Below are positions 34,700 through 44,752 of a stretch of 47,358 nt of DNA, in pieces (position 1 is the stretch's first letter; every line of letters begins with the position of its first letter). This DNA comes from TMED8 sp038125725 (GTDB lineage: Bacteria; Pseudomonadota; Alphaproteobacteria; Rhodospirillales; Casp-alpha2). Position numbers and translations under genes: made by a program. The DNA lies in contig JAYPEK010000030.1 in assembly GCA_038125725.1 (NCBI GenBank), forward strand, positions 1 through 47,358. The letters are read 5' to 3'. A model generated the notes under the pieces. The model worked only from the letters and a program-made list of their open reading frames with translations. It did not search any database and was not told the DNA's origin.

Positions 34700-35827
34700 A
34701 TGCAAATGCGCGCAGCCGTGCTGACCGCCACAGAAACCCCCACGCCCTATGCGAAATCACGCCCCGTCGAGATCGCCGACGTGGACCTTGACGCGCCCGG
34801 CGAGGGCGAGGTGCTGGTGCGCGTCGCCGCCGCCGGTGTCTGCCATTCCGATCTCTCGATCATCAACGGCGCGCGGCCGAGGCCGATCCCCATGGTGCTC
34901 GGCCACGAGGCCGCCGGCGTCGTCGAGGAGGTCGGCCCCGGCGTCAAACGCCTGAAACCCGGCGATCACGTCGCCTTCGTCTTCGTACCCAGCTGCGGCC
35001 ACTGCGAGCCCTGCATGTCGGGCCGTCCCGCGCTCTGCGAACCGGGGGCGGAGGCCAACGCGGCCGGCACGCTCTTGGGCGGCGGCCAGCGCCTGAGCTG
35101 GAGGGGCGGCGCCCACGTCAACCATCAGGTCGGCGTGTCTTGCTTCGCGGAGTATTCGGTGGCGTCCGAATGTTCACTGATCAAGATCGACCAGAGCCTG
35201 CCGTTAGACGAGGCGGCGCTGTTCTCCTGCGCCGTGATCACCGGTGTCGGCGCGGTCTTGAACGCGGCGCAGATGCCGATGGGCGCGACGGCGGCGATCG
35301 TCGGCTGCGGCGGCGTCGGGCTCAATGCGCTGCTGGCCGCCAAGATGCTGGGCGCCGAGCGCGTCGTCGCCATCGACACCGACGAGCGCAAGCTCGGCCA
35401 TGCCCGGCAACTGGGCGCCACCGATACCTTCAGTGCCGCCGATCCCAACTGCGTCGACAACGTCCGCGATGCCACCGGCGGTGGCCTGATGTACGTGTTC
35501 GAGGCGGCGGGCACGGTGGACGCCATGGAAACCGCCTACAAGGTGACGCGGCGCGGCGGCACCGTGACCAGCGTCGGCCTCAGCCATCCGGATACCAGTT
35601 TCTCGGTCCAGCACGTCAACCTGGTGGCGGAGGAAAAAACCATCAAGGGCTGTTATCTGGGAAGCTGCGTCCCGGTCCGCGATATCCCCCGCTACATCGA
35701 TCTCTACCAGCGCGGACTGCTGCCGGTGGACAAGCTGATCACCCGAAAAATTCCACTGGATGAAATCAACGAGGCTTTCGACCGACTTGACGCCGGAGAA
35801 GATTTGCGTCAAGTCATAGTATTCTGA
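34700..35827 (+). CDS. Zinc-dependent alcohol dehydrogenase (MDR family), paralogue B
   Basis: A 375-residue enzyme with the same landmarks as the ADH at 31823-32947 and at identical positions: Cys48, His69/Glu70, structural cysteines 99, 102, 105 and 113, then VGCGGVGLNALLAAKMLGAERVVAID for NAD binding. By eye the two proteins are more than half identical, so this is a duplication or two imports of one family. Its NAD loop has GCGGVG where the paralogue has GLGGVG. GGGAGGATGA precedes the ATG. It likely oxidises an alcohol or thiol-aldehyde adduct. It stands alone between a terminator and the cold-shock gene. Confidence 0.9.
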   Translation: MQMRAAVLTATETPTPYAKSRPVEIADVDLDAPGEGEVLVRVAAAGVCHSDLSIINGARPRPIPMVLGHEAAGVVEEVGPGVKRLKPGDHVAFVFVPSCGHCEPCMSGRPALCEPGAEANAAGTLLGGGQRLSWRGGAHVNHQVGVSCFAEYSVASECSLIKIDQSLPLDEAALFSCAVITGVGAVLNAAQMPMGATAAIVGCGGVGLNALLAAKMLGAERVVAIDTDERKLGHARQLGATDTFSAADPNCVDNVRDATGGGLMYVFEAAGTVDAMETAYKVTRRGGTVTSVGLSHPDTSFSVQHVNLVAEEKTIKGCYLGSCVPVRDIPRYIDLYQRGLLPVDKLITRKIPLDEINEAFDRLDAGEDLRQVIVF

Positions 35828-35914
35828 GGCTCGGTCTAACGTCACAAAAGGCCATGAATCGGTGCTTGCGACCAACGACTTCCTCGAACGACAACCAGGA
35901 CAGAGGCAAGCACA

Positions 35915-36124
35915 ATGCCTACAGGTACCGTAAAATGGTTCAATGCCACCAAGGGTTACGGCTTCATCGAGCCCGATGACGGTGGCAAGGACGCGTTCGT
36001 GCACATTTCCGCCGTCCAGGAAGCTGGCATGCAGCAGCTTCAGGAAGGCCAGAAGGTGGAATTCGAACTGGTCCCGGGCCGTGACGGTCGCCAGGCTGCC
36101 GGCTCCTTGAAAGCCATCGAGTAG
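35915..36124 (+). CDS. cspA: Cold-shock protein (CspA family)
   Basis: A 69-residue single cold-shock domain: TGTVKWFNATKGYGFIEPDD with the RNP1 motif KGYGFI (13-18) and RNP2 in DAFVHISAVQ. It binds single-stranded nucleic acid and acts as an RNA chaperone. Length is normal. AGAGG precedes the ATG. The 87 bp upstream of the start gives room for a short leader; no obvious cold-box element was recognised. Alphaproteobacteria carry several such genes, and whether this one is cold-induced is unknown. Confidence 0.95.
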   Translation: MPTGTVKWFNATKGYGFIEPDDGGKDAFVHISAVQEAGMQQLQEGQKVEFELVPGRDGRQAAGSLKAIE

Positions 36125-36151
36125 CGGCGCCTTCCGAATTGTCACCGCCGA

Positions 36152-36177
36152 CCCGGCGCGCCATGCGCCGTGCCGGG
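36152..36177 (+). other. GC-rich hairpin after cspA, possible terminator without U-tract
   Basis: CCCGGCGCG pairs imperfectly with CGCCGTGCCGGG across a short loop, 28 bases beyond the cspA stop. No T-run follows, so a standard intrinsic terminator is not shown. Confidence 0.3.
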
Positions 36178-36236
36178 GGCGGGATCGGTCGTGCCCCAGG
36201 GAATGACAATAGGGTACGGCTTCTGCCCGGCACCTC

Positions 36237-36266
36237 TTGACCCGGTGCCGGAAAACCTCCACATTT
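36237..36266 (+). promoter_or_regulatory. Probable thiC promoter
   Basis: TTGACC at 36237-36242 is followed after 18 bases by ACATTT. Transcription would start near 36273, at the first paired bases of the TPP riboswitch, which makes the call coherent although the -10 element is weak. Confidence 0.45.
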
Positions 36267-36273
36267 TCACTGT

Positions 36274-36387
36274 TCCACGGGGAGCCTCATGCACATCATG
36301 CGGCTGAGAGTTCCGGGGACGCGGCGGCGCCGCTCCCAGGAAGACCCGTCGAACCTGATCCGGGTGAAACCGGCGTAGGGATCGGAA
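36274..36387 (+). ncRNA. TPP (thi-box) riboswitch upstream of thiC
   Basis: The THI-element landmarks occur in order: CCACGGGGAGCC, then GGCTGAGAG, then GACCC, then GAACCTGATCCGGGT, and finally ACCGGCGTAGGGA. These form the pyrimidine- and pyrophosphate-sensing arms. The P3 arm carries a long extra hairpin (GCGGC/GCCGC core within TTCC...GGAA). It binds thiamine pyrophosphate and should repress thiC when TPP is plentiful. Between it and the start codon are about 85 bases that hold the ribosome-binding site AGGGAG and a short GGGGA/TCCCC pairing that may mediate switching. Confidence 0.95.
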
Positions 36388-36472
36388 CATGGGGGACGAA
36401 CATCCATCCCCGTTTCAAGAACCAACGCATTTCCCGGGTCTCCGTCAATTTATCGTCAGGGAGATCCTTTCT

Positions 36473-38305
<1,833 letters not shown>

Positions 38306-38328
38306 ACCGCTCCTGCCTACACATCAGG

Positions 38329-38365
38329 AAGGGCGGGCCGCCACCAGGCGCCCGCCCTTTTTGGT
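38329..38365 (+). terminator. Rho-independent terminator after thiC
   Basis: AAGGGCGGGC and GCCCGCCCTT form a perfect 10-bp stem around an 11-base loop, followed by a TTTT run. Confidence 0.9.
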
Positions 38366-38456
38366 TTCAAGAAGGGATGCATTCGCCCGCAAAAATCCTC
38401 TAGAATCATCCACGGGCGCCCGGGTCCGGCCAGGGCGACAGTTCTCGAGGAGTCCA

Positions 38457-40100
38457 ATGCAGCGCTATACCACCTTGGTGATCTTCGCGATTGCCACCCC
38501 CATCCTGATCCTTTTCTCGGCCAACCATTTCTGGCTTGCACCCATCGCCGTGATCGCGGCCGGGTTTCTGGGCATGGGCATCTGGGACCTGTTTCAGACC
38601 CGCCACGCGATCATGCGCAATTATCCCATCATCGGGCACATGCGCTGGCTGTTCGAGGGCATCCGCCCCGAGATCCGCCAATACCTGATCGAGAGCGACC
38701 AGGACGAACAGCCGTTTTCACGTGAAGAGCGCTCCCTCGTCTACCAGCGCTCCAAGGGTGTCGAGGACAAGCTACCGTTCGGCACCCGCGAGGACGTTTA
38801 CGCGCCGGGCTACGACTGGCTGACCCATTCGTTTTCCGCCCACCACCTGGACAACCACGATTTCCGCGTCCGCATCGGCGGGCCCGACTGCAAGCAGCCC
38901 TACGACATATCGCTCTACAATATTTCCGCCATGTCCTTCGGCGCGCTCAGCGCCAATGCCATCCTGGCGCTGAACACCGGCGCCAAGATGGGCGGCTTCG
39001 CGTACGATACCGGCGAGGGCGCCATTTCGCGATATCACCGCCAAGGCGGCGGCGACCTGATCTATGAGATCGGGTCGGGCTACTTCGGCTGCCGCAACGA
39101 CGACGGCACCTTCAGCCCCGAACGCTTCCGCGAGCAAGCCGCGTCCGAACAGATCAAGATGATCGAGGTGAAGCTGTCGCAGGGCGCCAAGCCGGGCCAC
39201 GGCGGCGTGCTGCCGGCGGCCAAGCTGACGCCGGAAATCTCCGAAGCGCGCGGCGTGCCCATGGGCCAGGACTGCGTCTCGCCGGCGTCGCATTCGGCCT
39301 TTTCCACGCCCGTCGAATTCATGCGGTTCCTGGGGCAATTGCGGGAGTTGTCGGACGGCAAACCCGTCGGCTTCAAGCTCTGCATCGGCCATCGCCGCGA
39401 GTTCATGTGCATGGTGAAGGGCATGATCGAAACCGGCATCGTGCCCGACTTCATCGTCATCGACGGATCGGAAGGCGGCACCGGCGCCGCGCCGCTGGAA
39501 TTCGCCAATCACATCGGCACGCCGATGATCGAGGGGCTGACCTTCGTGCACAATACGCTGCGCGGCGCCGGGCTCCGCGACAAGGTGAAGCTGGGCGCGG
39601 CGGGCAAGCTGGTGACCGCCTTCGATATCTGCCGCACCCTGGCGCTGGGCGCGGACTGGTGCAACTCGGCGCGCGGCTTCATGTTCTCCATCGGCTGCAT
39701 CCAGGCCCAGGCCTGCCACACCAACCGCTGCCCGACGGGCGTCGCCACCCAAGACCCGATCCGCCAGCGCGCGCTGGACGTCGACGACAAATCGCACAGC
39801 GTCGCTCGCTTCCACGAAAACACGCTCCGGGCCGTCGCCGACATGATCGGCGCCGCGGGCCTGGACGATCCCGCGAAGCTGCATCCGAAACACCTGAACA
39901 TCCGCCAGAAAAGCGGTGATACCGTTGCCGGCGACGTCGCCTATCCGGAATGGCCGGTCGGTTGCCTGCTGGACGGCAGCGCGCCCGCCGAACAGCTCGC
40001 GCGCTGGTCGAAGGCACGGGCGGAAACCTTCAGGGAGGTCGATGCCGACCGGCGCGGCAAGGCACGCCGGGCGGCAGGGTTCAGCGTCGGCGCGGCGTGA
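38457..40100 (+). CDS. Membrane-anchored FMN-binding glutamate synthase domain protein
   Basis: A 547-residue protein. Two N-terminal hydrophobic helices (about 5-25 and 27-45) are followed by a GltB-central-like FMN/Fe-S domain. It shows YNISAMSFGALSANAILALN, GAKPGHGGVLPAAKLTPEI, PDFIVIDGSEGGTGAAPLEF, GAAGKLVTAFDICRTLALGAD and the 3Fe-4S motif CIQAQACHTNRCPTG. It lacks the amidotransferase and GltB C-terminal domains, so it is not a complete glutamate synthase. Similar stand-alone proteins are widespread and uncharacterised; some act in methylamine or glutamate-analogue metabolism. ATG 38457 follows GAGGAG. Confidence 0.87.
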   Translation: MQRYTTLVIFAIATPILILFSANHFWLAPIAVIAAGFLGMGIWDLFQTRHAIMRNYPIIGHMRWLFEGIRPEIRQYLIESDQDEQPFSREERSLVYQRSKGVEDKLPFGTREDVYAPGYDWLTHSFSAHHLDNHDFRVRIGGPDCKQPYDISLYNISAMSFGALSANAILALNTGAKMGGFAYDTGEGAISRYHRQGGGDLIYEIGSGYFGCRNDDGTFSPERFREQAASEQIKMIEVKLSQGAKPGHGGVLPAAKLTPEISEARGVPMGQDCVSPASHSAFSTPVEFMRFLGQLRELSDGKPVGFKLCIGHRREFMCMVKGMIETGIVPDFIVIDGSEGGTGAAPLEFANHIGTPMIEGLTFVHNTLRGAGLRDKVKLGAAGKLVTAFDICRTLALGADWCNSARGFMFSIGCIQAQACHTNRCPTGVATQDPIRQRALDVDDKSHSVARFHENTLRAVADMIGAAGLDDPAKLHPKHLNIRQKSGDTVAGDVAYPEWPVGCLLDGSAPAEQLARWSKARAETFREVDADRRGKARRAAGFSVGAA

Positions 40101-40133
40101 CGCCCACCAGCACCCGCCACGCGGTTGTCTGGA

Positions 40134-40727
40134 TCAGCCGCCGGCCATGAAGGCATTGCGGAACCGCACGCGGCATTCCGCCATGTCCATGTTGCGCCGG
40201 TAGGCCGCCGGATCGGTCGGCAGCACGCGGACGACCAGGAACCGGGGGCCGGGGGCCTCGGCAATAAAGGCCGCTGCCTGGGCGATCTCGCCGGGCTCGG
40301 AGATAGTCAGGGTCGATGCGATGCCGCTTCCCTTGGCGATCATTTCCAGGTTGGCCATCGACGCCGTGTGGCCGGTCTGGCGACCGGTCTCGCCGTGCAT
40401 GGCGTTGTCCTCGCAGACGATGGTCAGGTTGGCGGGCGCGGCTGAGGCCACCGTCACCAGCGAACCGATGCCCATCAGCATCTCGCCGTCGCCGTTGATG
40501 ACCGCGACCTTGCGATCCGGTGCCGACAGGGCAACGCCCAAGCCCATGGGAACCGCCGCGCCCATGGCGCCGGCCATGGTGTAGAGGTTGCCGCCATCTT
40601 TGGTGAGCGCGGCCGCGTCGCGCGATGCCCCGGCCAGGCCCGAGACGAACAGCCATTCGTCGGGGGTCGGAAACAACTGCGGCAGCAACTCGCGCCGGTC
40701 GATTTTCGCATTCGGTGCCTTGGCCAT
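40134..40727 (-). CDS. Sulfopyruvate/phosphonopyruvate decarboxylase, TPP-binding (beta) subunit
   Basis: A 197-residue half-enzyme corresponding to the C-terminal domain of TPP-dependent decarboxylases. The cofactor motif GDGEMLM (79-85) ... CEDN (105-108) binds TPP-Mg. LYTMAGAMGAAVPMGLGVAL and NAMHGETGRQTGHTASMANLEM are typical of ComE and phosphonopyruvate decarboxylases. It starts two bases downstream of the alpha-subunit stop, so the two are co-translated. Product would be sulfoacetaldehyde or phosphonoacetaldehyde; sequence alone does not tell which. No xsc, suyAB or phnX gene lies in the window. Confidence 0.85.
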   Translation of the reverse strand: MAKAPNAKIDRRELLPQLFPTPDEWLFVSGLAGASRDAAALTKDGGNLYTMAGAMGAAVPMGLGVALSAPDRKVAVINGDGEMLMGIGSLVTVASAAPANLTIVCEDNAMHGETGRQTGHTASMANLEMIAKGSGIASTLTISEPGEIAQAAAFIAEAPGPRFLVVRVLPTDPAAYRRNMDMAECRVRFRNAFMAGG

Positions 40728-40729
40728 GA

Positions 40730-41254
40730 TCAGAACCCCTTCGCGCCGAGAAATTTCTGGCTGAGTACGATGGCCGCCGCCTGCGCGCCGTTGCCGGTGG
40801 CGCCGAGCGCGGCACGAATCGCCTTTTCCATGTCGTCGCGGTGCTCGACCTTGAACATCTTCACGTTCATGGTTTCCAACAGCGCCTCGACGGCATCGCC
40901 CATGGGGTACTGCCAGGGGTTTTCCTCGCCATAGTCGCCGCGCATGGAAATCATCATCAACAGTGGAAAGCGCGCTCCCTTGGCCAGCGACAGATAATTA
41001 GGGCAATTGCCCAAACCGCTGGACTGCATGCAGAGCACGGCGCGCTCGCCCACCAGGTCGGCGCCGGCACAAATGGCGACGCCCTCCTCCTCGGTGGTGA
41101 GCAGCACGGTACGGGTTTCGTTATGCGCTTCCGCCAACTGGATCAGTTGGTCGTTTCCGGCGTCGGGCACGTGCGTGAACAGCTTCACGCCGGCTTCCCG
41201 GAACAAGTCGAACATCACGCCGGACCATTCGGCGTGCGGGTGGTCTGCTGTCAT
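40730..41254 (-). CDS. Sulfopyruvate/phosphonopyruvate decarboxylase, PYR-domain (alpha) subunit
   Basis: A 174-residue protein equivalent to the N-terminal PYR domain. It shows the catalytic Glu in LLTTEEEGVAICAGADLVGE (Glu55-57), then CMQSSGLGNCPNYLSLAKGARFPLLMMISMRGDYGEENPWQYPMG, a hallmark of ComD/Ppd proteins. The start at 41254 has GGGAGAGA upstream; a longer form has no site. It pairs with the beta subunit just downstream. The partner reactions of taurine/sulfolactate or phosphonate metabolism are missing nearby, so this is an isolated step here. Confidence 0.85.
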   Translation of the reverse strand: MTADHPHAEWSGVMFDLFREAGVKLFTHVPDAGNDQLIQLAEAHNETRTVLLTTEEEGVAICAGADLVGERAVLCMQSSGLGNCPNYLSLAKGARFPLLMMISMRGDYGEENPWQYPMGDAVEALLETMNVKMFKVEHRDDMEKAIRAALGATGNGAQAAAIVLSQKFLGAKGF

Positions 41255-41335
41255 GGAAAAATCTCTCCCTGAGTCTCCCTGGCTGCGGGAGACCTTAAGA
41301 CCGGCCCGGCAAGGTGACAAGCCCCCGGCGTGAAC

Positions 41336-41854
41336 TCAGCCGGCCCCCGGCAGGGTGGCGATGCGTTCCAGCGCCAAGTGTACGACGACGGCGCCCAACG
41401 TCACCACGACGGCCATGAACGCCAGCAGCGTATAGCGATGGATATTGCCCTCGCGCCGCGATTTCACCGCCCGCACCCGGCGGAACAGGTCCGACATGTA
41501 GGGGTTCATGCTGTCGATCTTCGACGCTTCGTTGTGGGCCCAGAACTGATAGATCACCAGGGTGAAGATCACCGCCGTCGCCAATAGGATGGTGATCGCC
41601 ATCAGCTTGTTGATCATCGCCGGGCCGGCATGGGTCCAGCCGGCAACGAAGATCAGACCGAGATAGGTCAGCAGCGTGGCACCGACGGTCTTCCACTGGT
41701 GGTTCTTGACGAAGCGAAGCGTCTCTGTCGATTCGGCATAGAGCATGCGCAGCTCCGCGTGGGTCTTGTCGTCCAGATGGGAGGCGACGACGGTGAGATC
41801 GGCTTCCATTTCGTCGTCTTCGGGCCGTTTTGCGTCGGTGGTATCGCGTGCCAT
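41336..41854 (-). CDS. Membrane protein of unknown function
   Basis: A 172-residue protein I do not recognise. An acidic N-terminus of about 55 residues is followed by three membrane segments (about 58-77, 83-105 and 143-163). Between the second and third is a basic loop (FRRVRAVKSRREGNIHRY). The arrangement suggests a small helical inner-membrane protein. It is the downstream gene of a possible pair with the 79-residue gene that starts at 42120. No motif allows a function. Confidence 0.65.
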   Translation of the reverse strand: MARDTTDAKRPEDDEMEADLTVVASHLDDKTHAELRMLYAESTETLRFVKNHQWKTVGATLLTYLGLIFVAGWTHAGPAMINKLMAITILLATAVIFTLVIYQFWAHNEASKIDSMNPYMSDLFRRVRAVKSRREGNIHRYTLLAFMAVVVTLGAVVVHLALERIATLPGAG

Positions 41855-41880
41855 GGGTTCGCTCCTCTCCGGAAAAGAAA

Positions 41881-42120
41881 TCAGGACATGCCGGTCACCG
41901 CCCGCTCGATGGCGCGGTCGGCGTCGTAAAGCGCCTCGTCGGAAGCATAGCGAAGGCTGTCGGCCGTCGCTGGCAGTTCACGCCCTGCGACATCGTTGGC
42001 AGTAGCGTTGACGAAGCTTACCAATGTTTCGTTGCAGAGCGCCGAGCAGCGTTCGCTGACCATCACGTCGCGGCGCAGGTTCTCGTAGATCGTCCAGATG
42101 GTTTCCGCTCGTTTTCCCAT
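41881..42120 (-). CDS. Hypothetical protein, 79 residues
   Basis: A small soluble protein without recognised family. It is rich in Ala, Glu and Arg, has two Cys in RCSALCNETL, and seems mostly helical. Its ATG is 3' to an AT-rich 130-bp region that likely carries its promoter. It precedes the three-span membrane protein by 26 bases on the same strand, so they may be one operon. The ordinary codon use supports a real gene, but it could be a spurious reading. Confidence 0.5.
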   Translation of the reverse strand: MGKRAETIWTIYENLRRDVMVSERCSALCNETLVSFVNATANDVAGRELPATADSLRYASDEALYDADRAIERAVTGMS

Positions 42121-42219
42121 CTCAGGTCCCCTCTGTAGCAGGCGAGAAAAACGTTACGATATCGAAATGTTTATCGCGACAAAAAACCACATATGTAGAT
42201 GATAAGCGCAAAGGAATGG

Positions 42220-42243
42220 CGCTGACGACGGGGCGCGTCAGCA
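42220..42243 (-). terminator. Possible terminator of the PhnD-like gene
   Basis: A perfect 7-bp stem GCTGACG / CGTCAGC with a GC-rich 8-base loop lies just beyond the PhnD-like stop. The sequence following on the minus strand has only a weak T-rich stretch (CATTCCTTTG). Confidence 0.3.
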
Positions 42244-42248
42244 AACTG

Positions 42249-43103
42249 TCAGGCAAGCCGCGGATAGCCCATGTCCTCGGCCTGGCGTTCGAACGCCAGG
42301 ACCTCGCCGTAGGCCTCTCGCCCGAGCACCTGAAAGCCTGTAATTCCAAAGTTTTTCAGTGCATTGCGGGCATCTGCGTCAGCCAGCGTGTCCATCACCG
42401 AAAGCCTCAACTGGCGCAGTTCCGCATCATCACGGCCGCCCGCCGTGATCAGCGGCAAGCCCGGTGCCGGCAGGGTGGTGGTGAAGATTTTGACCGAATC
42501 GGCGAGGTCCGGCTCGCCCCTGGCGATCAGGTGGAAGCTGACCGCATCGATCGCCGCCACGTCCGCCTTCCCCGCCGCCACGGCCCGAAGCGAATCGAGA
42601 TGCGAGCCCGACACCAAAACGTCGCTGAAGAACCGTGTGCCGCCGGCCCGGTCGGGCGCGCGGCCTCGGGGGCCTTCGGACTGGCGGACGTAATCCGCGA
42701 CCAGCCGGCGAAAGGCGTTCATGCCGGAATGCGAGGTCATGGAATTGACCGCCGCCACCCGCCCGCGCAACCGAACCAGGCTGGTCGCGGCCTCGTCCTT
42801 CCTGACCACCACCAGCGAGCGGTAGCGCGCACCCTCGCAATGCGGCACGTCATAGGTCGGTGTCGCCACCAGCCGCACGGGGCCCGTCAGGCCCCTCATC
42901 AGCGGATAGCCGCAGGTCTGGCCGAGCAGAAGATTGGGGGCCCGCCACTGCGCCTCCTCTTCCATCTTCCAGGTCAACCGCGCCGGCACGCCCTTCATGC
43001 CGGCATCCTTGAGCCGCGCCGCGACAGCGGACCAGAAAGCCCGGATATCGGCACGAACCCAGTCGTAGCCATACATGGTGAGAGCGGCGATAGGTGCGGC
43101 CAT
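42249..43103 (-). CDS. PhnD/SsuA/transferrin-like substrate-binding protein lacking a signal peptide
   Basis: A 284-residue periplasmic-binding-protein-type fold: LTMYGYDWVRADIRAFW at the start, LLLGQTCGYPLM (the usual ligand-contact segment), VRLVATPTYDVPHCEGARYRSLVVVRKD, LRGRVAAVNSMTSHSGMNAFRRLV and AAGKADVAAIDAVSFHLI. These match the PhnD family that binds phosphonates, phosphate or oxyanions. The start at 43103 leaves no signal peptide, and the longer in-frame form (MIASKNRRNW...) does not add one. There are no ABC permease or ATPase genes alongside. It may be cytoplasmic or a non-transport binding protein. Confidence 0.78.
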   Translation of the reverse strand: MAAPIAALTMYGYDWVRADIRAFWSAVAARLKDAGMKGVPARLTWKMEEEAQWRAPNLLLGQTCGYPLMRGLTGPVRLVATPTYDVPHCEGARYRSLVVVRKDEAATSLVRLRGRVAAVNSMTSHSGMNAFRRLVADYVRQSEGPRGRAPDRAGGTRFFSDVLVSGSHLDSLRAVAAGKADVAAIDAVSFHLIARGEPDLADSVKIFTTTLPAPGLPLITAGGRDDAELRQLRLSVMDTLADADARNALKNFGITGFQVLGREAYGEVLAFERQAEDMGYPRLA

Positions 43104-43183
43104 GGGTTGCTTCCAGTTCCTTCGATTCTTCGACGCGATCACGGCGTGACTCCAGCCGCCGGAGGCGCTAGAAGCAAAATACC

Positions 43184-44752
43184 ATGACCGACACCCATTC
43201 CGAACGCATTCTGATCGTCGATTTCGGTTCCCAGGTGACGCAACTGATCGCGCGCCGTGTCAGGGAATCCGGGGTCTATTGCGAAATCCATCCGTTCCAG
43301 GCGGTCAGCGCCGAAAGCATCCGCGCATTCGGGCCGATGGGCATCATCCTTTCCGGCGGTCCCGCCTCCGTGCATGAGATGGAGACGCCGCGCGCGCCGG
43401 ACGTGGTGTTCGACGGCTCGCTCGGCCTGCCGGTGCTCGGCATCTGCTACGGCGAGCAGACCATGGTGCAGCAGATGGGCGGCCAAGTGACACCGTCGGA
43501 TCACCAGGAATTCGGCCGCGCCATGCTCGACGTCACCGATGGCTGCGTGCTGTTCGAGGGTGTCTGGAACGCCGGCGAGACGCATCAGGTATGGATGAGC
43601 CATGGCGACCGCGTCGACCGGCTGCCCGATGGCTTCCGCCCCGTGGCGGTGACCGAAAGCGCGCCCTATGCGGCCATCGCCAACGACGAGAAGCGTTTCT
43701 ACGCGGTGCAATTCCACCCGGAAGTGGTGCACACGCCGGACGGCGCCAAGCTCTTGTCCAATTTCACCCACCGGGTCTGCGGCTGCGAAGGCGCCTGGAC
43801 CATGGCCGCCTTCAAGGACGAGGCCATTGCCAAGGTGCGCGCCCAGGTCGGCGACGGCAGGGTGATCTGCGGGCTTTCCGGCGGTGTCGATTCGTCCGTC
43901 GTCGCGGTGCTGCTGCACGAAGCCATCGGCGATCAGTTGCAATGCGTCTTCGTCGATCACGGCCTGATGCGCATGAACGAGGCCGACGAGGTCGTCGGCC
44001 TGTTCCGCGACCACTACAACATTCCGCTGATCCACAAGGATGTCTCGGAGATGTTCCTGGGCGCGCTTGACGGCGTCACCGACCCGGAAGTGAAGCGCAA
44101 GACCATCGGCAAGCTGTTCATCGACGTCTTCGAGGCCGAAGCCAAGGGCATCGGCGGCGCCAAGTTCCTGGCGCAGGGGACGCTCTATCCCGACGTCATC
44201 GAAAGCGTTTCCTTCACCGGCGGCCCTTCCGTCACCATCAAGTCGCACCATAATGTCGGCGGTCTGCCGGAACGCATGAACATGGACCTGGTGGAGCCGC
44301 TGCGCGAATTGTTCAAGGACGAGGTTCGTGCCTTGGGCCGCGAACTGGGCCTGCCCGAGACCTTCGTCGGCCGCCACCCGTTCCCGGGGCCGGGCCTGGC
44401 AATCCGGGTGCCGGGCGCCATCACCAGGGAAAAGCTCGATACCCTGCGCAAGGCCGACGCCATTTATCTCGACGAAATCAGGAACGCCGGGCTCTACGAC
44501 GCCATCTGGCAGGCCTTCGCCGTCTTGTTGCCGGTGCAGACCGTCGGCGTCATGGGCGACGCGCGCACCTACGACCATGTCTGCGCGCTGCGCGCCGTTA
44601 CCTCGACGGATGGGATGACGGCGGACTACTACCCCTACGACCACGCCTTTCTGGGGCGCGTCGCCAATCGCATCATCAACGAGGTTCGCGGCATCAACCG
44701 TGTTGTCTACGACGTCACCTCGAAGCCGCCCGGCACCATCGAGTGGGAGTAA
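43184..44752 (+). CDS. guaA: GMP synthase (glutamine-hydrolysing)
   Basis: A 522-residue enzyme converting XMP to GMP. The class I glutamine amidotransferase half has Cys88 in GICYGEQTM and the His/Glu in QFHPEVVHTP. The ATP-pyrophosphatase half has the P-loop GLSGGVDSSVVAVLLHEAIG, then PGPGLAIRVPGAI in the dimerisation domain, ending GTIEWE. Complete and housekeeping. Its 3' end is a well-known integration site for tyrosine-recombinase elements. Here such a recombinase follows 179 bases later and base composition drops right at the stop codon. Confidence 0.98.
   Translation: MTDTHSERILIVDFGSQVTQLIARRVRESGVYCEIHPFQAVSAESIRAFGPMGIILSGGPASVHEMETPRAPDVVFDGSLGLPVLGICYGEQTMVQQMGGQVTPSDHQEFGRAMLDVTDGCVLFEGVWNAGETHQVWMSHGDRVDRLPDGFRPVAVTESAPYAAIANDEKRFYAVQFHPEVVHTPDGAKLLSNFTHRVCGCEGAWTMAAFKDEAIAKVRAQVGDGRVICGLSGGVDSSVVAVLLHEAIGDQLQCVFVDHGLMRMNEADEVVGLFRDHYNIPLIHKDVSEMFLGALDGVTDPEVKRKTIGKLFIDVFEAEAKGIGGAKFLAQGTLYPDVIESVSFTGGPSVTIKSHHNVGGLPERMNMDLVEPLRELFKDEVRALGRELGLPETFVGRHPFPGPGLAIRVPGAITREKLDTLRKADAIYLDEIRNAGLYDAIWQAFAVLLPVQTVGVMGDARTYDHVCALRAVTSTDGMTADYYPYDHAFLGRVANRIINEVRGINRVVYDVTSKPPGTIEWE

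Noticed and set aside
36389..36472. In-frame ATG at 36389 as thiC start
   Set aside because: It lies at the end of the TPP riboswitch; the ATG at 36473 has AGGGAG upstream and matches the usual ThiC N-terminus.
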